A stretch of DNA of 11,006 nucleotides from Planctomycetaceae bacterium. Its GTDB lineage: Bacteria > Planctomycetota > Planctomycetia > Pirellulales > Thermoguttaceae. The stretch lies in NCBI GenBank assembly GCA_031266315.1, contig JAISBG010000819.1, forward strand, positions 1-11,006, written 5' to 3'. Within the stretch, counting starts at the first letter, position 1. Every line of letters starts with the position of its first letter. The position numbers were made by a program, and so were the translations under genes. Positions 6,413 through 11,006 of the stretch are shown one piece after another. The notes under the pieces were generated by a model, which saw only the letters and a list, made by a program, of their open reading frames with translations, did not search any database and was not told the origin of the DNA.

Positions 6413-7417
6413 TCAACGATTTTCTTTGTCAAAGGCACCGTCGAAAGCGATATTGCTTGGCGAGAAGTTAATTTTCTTCACAAACGCACAAGCTTCGGTG
6501 GCTCCAAATTCCCGTTCCATTCCCATGTCTTCCCACTCAACAGACAACGGACCAGTGTAACCGATATTGTTTAACGCACGAATAATCTCTTCGAAATTCA
6601 CGCCGCCGTGTCCAAGCGAACGGAAATCCCAGCCGCGCCGATAATCACCAAAGTTTAAATGTGAAGACAAAATACCGGTTTTACCGTTTAGTGTTACAAT
6701 AGCGTCTTTCATGTGAACATGATAGATACGGTCTTTGAAACGGTAAATAAATTCGACGGGATCAACACCTTGCCAAAGAAGATGGGACGGATCGAAGTTG
6801 AAACCAAATTCTTCACGCCAGTTTAAGGCGTCGAGTGCCGTTTCCGCACTGTACAAATCAAACGCGATTTCTGTCGGATGTACTTCCAGCGCGAATTTGA
6901 CACCACATTCACCATAAACGTCAAGAATCGGATTCCATCGTTCCGCAAGCAATTTGTAACCGTCGTCAATTGTTGCCTGCGAGACCGGAGGAAATGAATA
7001 CAGGTAAGACCAAATACTGGAACCGGTAAAACCTGTAACAACATCAACTCCCATTTTTTGGGCGGCACGCGCAACATCTTTTATTTCGTCTGCAGCACGT
7101 TTGTTGACTTCTTCCGGTTTGCCGTTGCCCCAAACATAATCAGGACAAAAACCTCTGTGCCGTTCATCGATTTTATCGAGAACACATTGCCCGACCAGAT
7201 GAGCTTGCAATGCCCAGCAACCTAATCCGTTTTTGTCGAAAATTTCACGCCGTTTGGCGCAGTAATCGCTTTCTGTAACAGCCCGTCGAACTTCAAAAAG
7301 TTCTCCCCATGTTGCAAGTTCAAGCCCTTCATAACCGAAACTTTTGGCTTTGGGTGCAAGTTCCGCAAGTTTCAGGTCAGCCCATTGCCCGGTACAAAGT
7401 GTAACAGGTCGTGTCAT
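6413..7417 (-). CDS. Sugar phosphate isomerase/epimerase (TIM barrel, AP endonuclease 2 family)
   Basis: Predicted 334-residue cytoplasmic enzyme of the xylose-isomerase-like TIM barrel superfamily. The expected metal-binding positions are present: Glu178 (ALEVHP), Asp209 (FNFDPSH), His235 (YHVHMKD) and Glu294 (LSVEWED). Asp209-Pro-Ser-His212 and the HVHMKD strand are the clearest signatures. The N-terminus (TLCTGQWADLKLAELAPKA) is the first barrel strand and helix. Members interconvert or epimerise sugars, sugar phosphates or inositols. The substrate cannot be read from the sequence. The frame continues to 7519, but the ATG at 7417 is preferred because AAAGGAG precedes it by seven bases and the extra N-terminal residues lie within the untranslated leader of the predicted promoter. 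A decayed AraC-type regulator lies downstream, which hints at a former carbohydrate locus. Confidence 0.9.
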   Translation of the reverse strand: MTRPVTLCTGQWADLKLAELAPKAKSFGYEGLELATWGELFEVRRAVTESDYCAKRREIFDKNGLGCWALQAHLVGQCVLDKIDERHRGFCPDYVWGNGKPEEVNKRAADEIKDVARAAQKMGVDVVTGFTGSSIWSYLYSFPPVSQATIDDGYKLLAERWNPILDVYGECGVKFALEVHPTEIAFDLYSAETALDALNWREEFGFNFDPSHLLWQGVDPVEFIYRFKDRIYHVHMKDAIVTLNGKTGILSSHLNFGDYRRGWDFRSLGHGGVNFEEIIRALNNIGYTGPLSVEWEDMGMEREFGATEACAFVKKINFSPSNIAFDGAFDKENR

Positions 7418-7424
7418 GTCAAAA

Positions 7425-7431
7425 CTCCTTT
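7425..7431 (-). promoter_or_regulatory. Ribosome binding site deciding the isomerase start
   Basis: The minus strand reads AAAGGAG, seven bases before the ATG at 7417. This favours that start over the in-frame extension to 7519. Confidence 0.8.
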
Positions 7432-7539
7432 TGGGTTGGAAAATTGGTTGAAAATTACTGAAAAAATCATTCTTTGAATCGGTCAGTTCTTCAAACGTCT
7501 CAATTCGGTATTCGGTCAAATTTTTTCAGACTGTCCGTT

Positions 7540-7568
7540 ATTGTACCATGCCGCAACGGCAATGTCGA
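7540..7568 (-). promoter_or_regulatory. Sigma70-type promoter of the isomerase gene, with a dyad in the spacer
   Basis: On the minus strand, a -35 TCGACA (7568-7563, 5 of 6 to TTGACA), a 17-base spacer and a -10 TACAAT (7545-7540, 5 of 6 to TATAAT) are present. A TG one base before the -10 gives an extended -10. The spacer contains TGCCG-TTG-CGGCA (7561-7549), a perfect 5-bp dyad that could be an operator. Transcription would begin near 7533, giving a leader of about 115 bases. Confidence 0.6.
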
Positions 7569-7829
7569 GTCATCTCAATAAATTTTAAATCCACTCGGAA
7601 AATTCTTCTGAAATATTATTCACTGAAAGGTTGTTCACCTCTCACCTTGTCGTATCAATCCAATGAATAATTACAAATACACAAAAAATTCATGGCAATT
7701 ATGTTTCGATTATTTGACGAATACACAATGCAACCATAACAAAGTGTAAGTATTACAAAAAATAGATACTTAATAACTCCTGTTCCGCACCGTAGGTAAA
7801 ACATACCGTAGAATTGGAAGTTTTTCCCC
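7569..7829. other. Intergenic spacer without a supported gene
   Basis: AT-rich spacer between leuS and the isomerase promoter. The minus-strand open frame here starts at a GTG inside the palindrome cluster and shows no domain. A direct repeat ACCGTAG occurs at 7789-7795 and 7805-7811, just outside the cluster, and may be part of its flank. Confidence 0.4.
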
Positions 7830-8007
7830 GCCCCTTTAGGGGCATTGCATAACAACCCACCGCATCGCGGTGGGTTAAAGCACACTCCTAAATTTCGCCC
7901 TGAAAGGGCAATGCCAATCCGCTTTGCACTGCCCTTTCAGGGCGATTGTTGGGGAACTGTTACCCACCGCGTTGCGGTGGGTTGTTATGCGTTGCCCCTA
8001 AAGGGGC
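7830..8007. repeat. Nested palindrome cluster (REP/BIME-like), 178 bp
   Basis: Six small palindromes are arranged as a larger inverted repeat. The outer pair is GCCCCTTTAGGGGC at 7830-7843 and GCCCCTAAAGGGGC at 7994-8007. The middle pair is CCCACCGC-AT/GT-type palindromes at 7856-7874 and 7963-7981. The inner pair is GCCCTGAAAGGGC at 7897-7909 and GCCCTTTCAGGGC at 7931-7943. Spacers such as GCATAACAA (left) and TTGTTATGC (right) also mirror each other. It begins 52 bases after the leuS stop and may protect or end the leuS transcript, although no T-run follows a stem. The layout is that of repetitive extragenic palindromes. Confidence 0.85.
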
Positions 8008-8020
8008 GAAGGAAAAAATG

Positions 8021-8046
8021 ATATTTAGCCCCTCGTAACATGAGTT
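8021..8046 (+). repeat. Second copy of the 26-27 nt dispersed motif
   Basis: The sequence ATATTTAGCCCC-TCG-TAACATGAGTT matches the minus strand at 2284-2258, apart from a one-base gap and a nearby change. It lies between the leuS stop codon and the palindrome cluster, so it is probably the edge of that repeat family. Confidence 0.7.
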
Positions 8047-8059
8047 AATAATATGTGAG

Positions 8060-10951
8060 TTACTTTACAACAAAGTTGACCATTTTGCCGCAAATAATAA
8101 TTTTTTTGACCAATATTTTATTCGTGAGAAGTTCGGCAATTTTAGTATCGGAAAGTGCGTGTTGTTCCAATGTATTTTCGTCAGCATTTGCCGGAACCAG
8201 AATTTTTGAACGTAATTTGCCGTTAATCGATACGGGAATTTCCAATGTTGTTTCACGAATTGCCGATTCGTCATAAACTGGCCACGATTCATAAGTCAAC
8301 GTTTTACTATGTCCCAAAATCTGCCATAACTCCTCTGCAATATGCGGCGCAAACGGCGATAATAATAACGTAAATTGTTCCATTGCCGATTTCGGACGAA
8401 CTTGTTTTTTCAGGAAAAAATTAGTAAATTCCATCATCCGCGCAATCGCCGTGTTGAACGACATATTACGAATATCTTCTGTTACAGATTTAATTGTTTT
8501 ATGTAAGATACGTTTTTGTTCTGCCGTCGGCGTGATGTTTTGAACCGCCGGTTCCAGTTTAGGCTGCTCGGATGTAACGGAAACTATCATTTTCCAAGCC
8601 CGTTCCAAAAAACCGCGAACACCGTGAACACCGTCCATCGACCAAGGTTTGACCGATTCCAGCGGACCCATAAACATTTCGTACAACCGCAACGCATCGG
8701 CTCCATAATTTTCCACCACTTCGTCGGGATTTACCACATTGCCGCGACTTTTCGACATTTTATTTGCCCGACTGTCCACCTGAATTTCGTTTGAATCATC
8801 AGTGTTAATCAGAACAAAATGTTCTCCTTTTTTTGTAACTTGTTTCGCGTCCAGTTTCACCGAGTCAAGTTTTGTACCGTCGGATTTTAATGTACCGATA
8901 CCGTCACGATCAACTGTTACACGTGTTGCGGAAATCCAGTTCCCGTTTGAATCTCTGAATCCGGTAAATTCCGTTTCACCAAGAATCATTCCCTGATTGA
9001 CGAGTTTTTGAAACGGTTCCGGTTGCGAAACAATCCCGTAATCGTACAACACTTTATGCCAAAACCGCGCGTACAATAAATGCAATACCGCATGTTCCGC
9101 GCCGCCGACATAAAGATCAACCGGCATCCACGCCTTTTCAAGTTGCGGATCAACAAGCATAGTGTTATTTTTCGGATCGATAAAGCGTAAATAATACCAG
9201 CACGAACCTGCCCATTGCGGCATCGTATTTGTTTCACGTTTATATCTTTTTCCGTTGCGCTTGACAAACAACCAGTTTGCCGGAGCCTGTTCGAGCGGCG
9301 GTTCCGGCGAATTGTGTTTCGCATCAAATTTCAAATCCTTCGGAATATCCAGCGGCAGTTCCGACGGTTCCAACGGAATTGTTTTTCCGGTACGTTTATT
9401 GTCGGCATCAATTTCGTGCAAAATTGGAAACGGTTCTCCCCAAAAATGCTGTCGGCTGAAAAGCCAGTCGCGGAGTTTGTAATTCACCGCTTTACGTCCA
9501 ATTCCGGTGTTACTTAAATCGTCCGTTATTCGTTCCTTAAATTCCGCCGTCATCACACCATTGTACGTACCGCTGTTTAACGCAACTCCCGGTTCAGTAA
9601 ACGCTTCAAAATCAACACCGATATGTGCCGCACTGTCCACTGACCGGACAACCTGAATAATCGGCAACTGAAATTGTTTCGCAAATTCAAAGTCCCGCGT
9701 ATCATGAGCCGGAACCGCCATAATCGCTCCGGTTCCATACGAACTCAGTACATAATCGGCAACCCAAATCGGAATCGGTTCATTGTTGACCGGATTCAAC
9801 GCATAAGAACCCGTAAAAACGCCGGTCTTTTCTTTTGCCAAATCAGTCCGGTCAAGATCACTTTTTGATGCGGCTTGCTCACAATATTTTTCAACCGATT
9901 CCTGTTGCGCATCCGTTGTAAACCGTTTGACAAAAGGATGTTCCGGCGCAATCACCATATACGTTGCGCCAAATAATGTATCAGGACGGGTCGTATAAAT
10001 CCGTAACACATCGTTTCCTGATTTGTTCGGAAAACCGGATTGTTGCCGGTTTTGTTTCCATGTGCTGTATTCTTCCTCAACCGATTGACGCCACGATTTG
10101 GGACCATTGATACGAAAATTTGTTTCTTCAATATCCGTATTGGCTTTTTCTGTACCAATAAAGAAATCGACTTCGGCTCCGGTACTGCGACCAATCCAAT
10201 TTCGTTGCAGAGCCTTAATTCCTTCCGACCAATCAAGACCTTCGAGGTCGGATTCAAGACGGTCGGCATACGCGGTAATTCGTAACATCCACTGACGAAG
10301 CGGCATTCGTACCACCGGATGATTACCGCGTTCACTTCGTCCCTGAATTACTTCTTCGTTTGCCAACACTGTTCCCAACGCAGGACACCAATTCACCGGT
10401 GCTTCAACCTGATACGCTAACCGATGCTCATTTTTGTACACGTCAATATCTGTTACATCATCAGGAATCGGCAATTCGGAAATCGGTCTTCCTCGTTGTT
10501 CGTCGGAATCAAACCAAGTATTGTAAAGCAACAGGAAAATGTATTGCGTCCAGCGAAAATATTGAATATCAGTTGTTGCGACTTCCCGACTCCAATCGTA
10601 CGAAAATCCGAGCATTTTGAGTTGCCGCCGAAAATTAGAGATATTCGTTTCGGTAATAGTTCGCGGCGGAATACCGGTTTTTTTCGCTTGCTGTTCAGCC
10701 GGCAAACCAAACGCGTCCCAACCCATTGGGTGTAAAACTGTTGTCTCGTTCATGCGTTCAAAACGGCAAACAATGTCGGTTGCCGTATAACCTTCGGGAT
10801 GACCAACATGCAAACCGTTCGCACTCGGATACGGAAACATGTCCAGTACATACATTTTTTTGTTACCCGGTAGTCGGGGCGTTTCAAATATTTTGTTGGT
10901 TTCCCAATAGGTTTGCCATTTCGGTTCAATTAGTGCCGGATTATATTTCAT
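8060..10951 (-). CDS. leuS: Leucyl-tRNA synthetase
   Basis: Class Ia enzyme that charges tRNA-Leu with leucine using ATP, in the cytoplasm. It has 963 residues from the ATG at 10951. The catalytic fold shows the HIGH-type motif HVGH (48-51) in [16 protein letters not shown] and the KMSKS loop (731-735, followed by RGNVVNP). The CP1 editing domain has TTRPDT (320-325) and [19 protein letters not shown], with Asp417 and Asp420 at the positions that clear misactivated norvaline and isoleucine. WYYLRF and [18 protein letters not shown] mark the end of the catalytic core, and the C-terminal anticodon-binding and tail regions are complete. It is about 100 residues longer than the E. coli enzyme, partly from an insert near residues 268-315. 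The frame also allows a GTG at 10960. The ATG fits the family start (MKYNPxxIExKWQ). No promoter is visible in the 55 bases upstream within the window. Confidence 0.98.
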   Translation of the reverse strand: MKYNPALIEPKWQTYWETNKIFETPRLPGNKKMYVLDMFPYPSANGLHVGHPEGYTATDIVCRFERMNETTVLHPMGWDAFGLPAEQQAKKTGIPPRTITETNISNFRRQLKMLGFSYDWSREVATTDIQYFRWTQYIFLLLYNTWFDSDEQRGRPISELPIPDDVTDIDVYKNEHRLAYQVEAPVNWCPALGTVLANEEVIQGRSERGNHPVVRMPLRQWMLRITAYADRLESDLEGLDWSEGIKALQRNWIGRSTGAEVDFFIGTEKANTDIEETNFRINGPKSWRQSVEEEYSTWKQNRQQSGFPNKSGNDVLRIYTTRPDTLFGATYMVIAPEHPFVKRFTTDAQQESVEKYCEQAASKSDLDRTDLAKEKTGVFTGSYALNPVNNEPIPIWVADYVLSSYGTGAIMAVPAHDTRDFEFAKQFQLPIIQVVRSVDSAAHIGVDFEAFTEPGVALNSGTYNGVMTAEFKERITDDLSNTGIGRKAVNYKLRDWLFSRQHFWGEPFPILHEIDADNKRTGKTIPLEPSELPLDIPKDLKFDAKHNSPEPPLEQAPANWLFVKRNGKRYKRETNTMPQWAGSCWYYLRFIDPKNNTMLVDPQLEKAWMPVDLYVGGAEHAVLHLLYARFWHKVLYDYGIVSQPEPFQKLVNQGMILGETEFTGFRDSNGNWISATRVTVDRDGIGTLKSDGTKLDSVKLDAKQVTKKGEHFVLINTDDSNEIQVDSRANKMSKSRGNVVNPDEVVENYGADALRLYEMFMGPLESVKPWSMDGVHGVRGFLERAWKMIVSVTSEQPKLEPAVQNITPTAEQKRILHKTIKSVTEDIRNMSFNTAIARMMEFTNFFLKKQVRPKSAMEQFTLLLSPFAPHIAEELWQILGHSKTLTYESWPVYDESAIRETTLEIPVSINGKLRSKILVPANADENTLEQHALSDTKIAELLTNKILVKKIIICGKMVNFVVK

Positions 10952-11006
10952 AGGATTCACTCAAAAGCAGAAAGTAAAAAACAAAATTGAGCGTGCGGAA
11001 TTAAAT

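Noticed and set aside
7655..7885. Minus-strand 76-residue open frame with a hydrophobic middle
   Set aside because: It starts at a GTG inside the palindrome cluster, its first third is translated repeat sequence, and no domain or ribosome binding site is visible.
9952..10335. 127-residue and other long open frames overlapping leuS
   Set aside because: These are shadows of the leuS coding sequence in other frames. They have no domains and their composition is implausible.

Overview
The window looks like a chromosomal segment of a Planctomycetota bacterium, probably an AT-rich, Pirellulales-like lineage. The strongest evidence is a DUF1559 (H-X9-DG) pseudopilin-like protein, a short carboxypeptidase-regulatory-like lipoprotein and a secreted parallel beta-helix protein. 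These families are typical of this phylum. The lineage is inferred from protein families and not from any search.

Layout from left to right. 1-211: non-coding, opening inside a fragment of a repeat. 212-2218 (-): secreted beta-helix protein. 2258-2537: repeat-filled intergenic stretch. 2541-3005 (-): small lipoprotein. 3046-3168: a 123-bp element bounded by inverted repeats. 3190-4341 (-): DUF1559 protein. 4342-5416: over 1 kb without a gene, holding a hairpin-rich segment (4431-4684) and a roughly 299-bp palindromic element (4890-5188). 5417-5932 (+): secreted Cys-rich protein with internal repeats, followed by a terminator. 6061-6272 (-): the decayed DNA-binding domain of an AraC-family regulator. 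6413-7417 (-): sugar phosphate isomerase/epimerase with a good sigma70-type promoter. 7830-8007: a nested palindrome cluster. 8060-10951 (-): leucyl-tRNA synthetase.

Only leuS is a plain housekeeping gene. The beta-helix protein, lipoprotein and DUF1559 protein belong to the envelope or secreted repertoire of planctomycetes. The isomerase and the AraC/XylR-like remnant suggest a former sugar-utilisation locus that lost its regulator. No phage genes, transposases, CRISPR arrays, tRNAs or rRNAs were seen.

The most unusual content is non-coding. Nearly every intergenic space carries palindromic repeats. One family, at 4890-5188 with a diverged copy in opposite orientation at 2306-2537, keeps the same hairpin layout while the stem sequences differ by paired changes. 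That suggests selection on, or a mechanism that maintains, the folded DNA or RNA structure.
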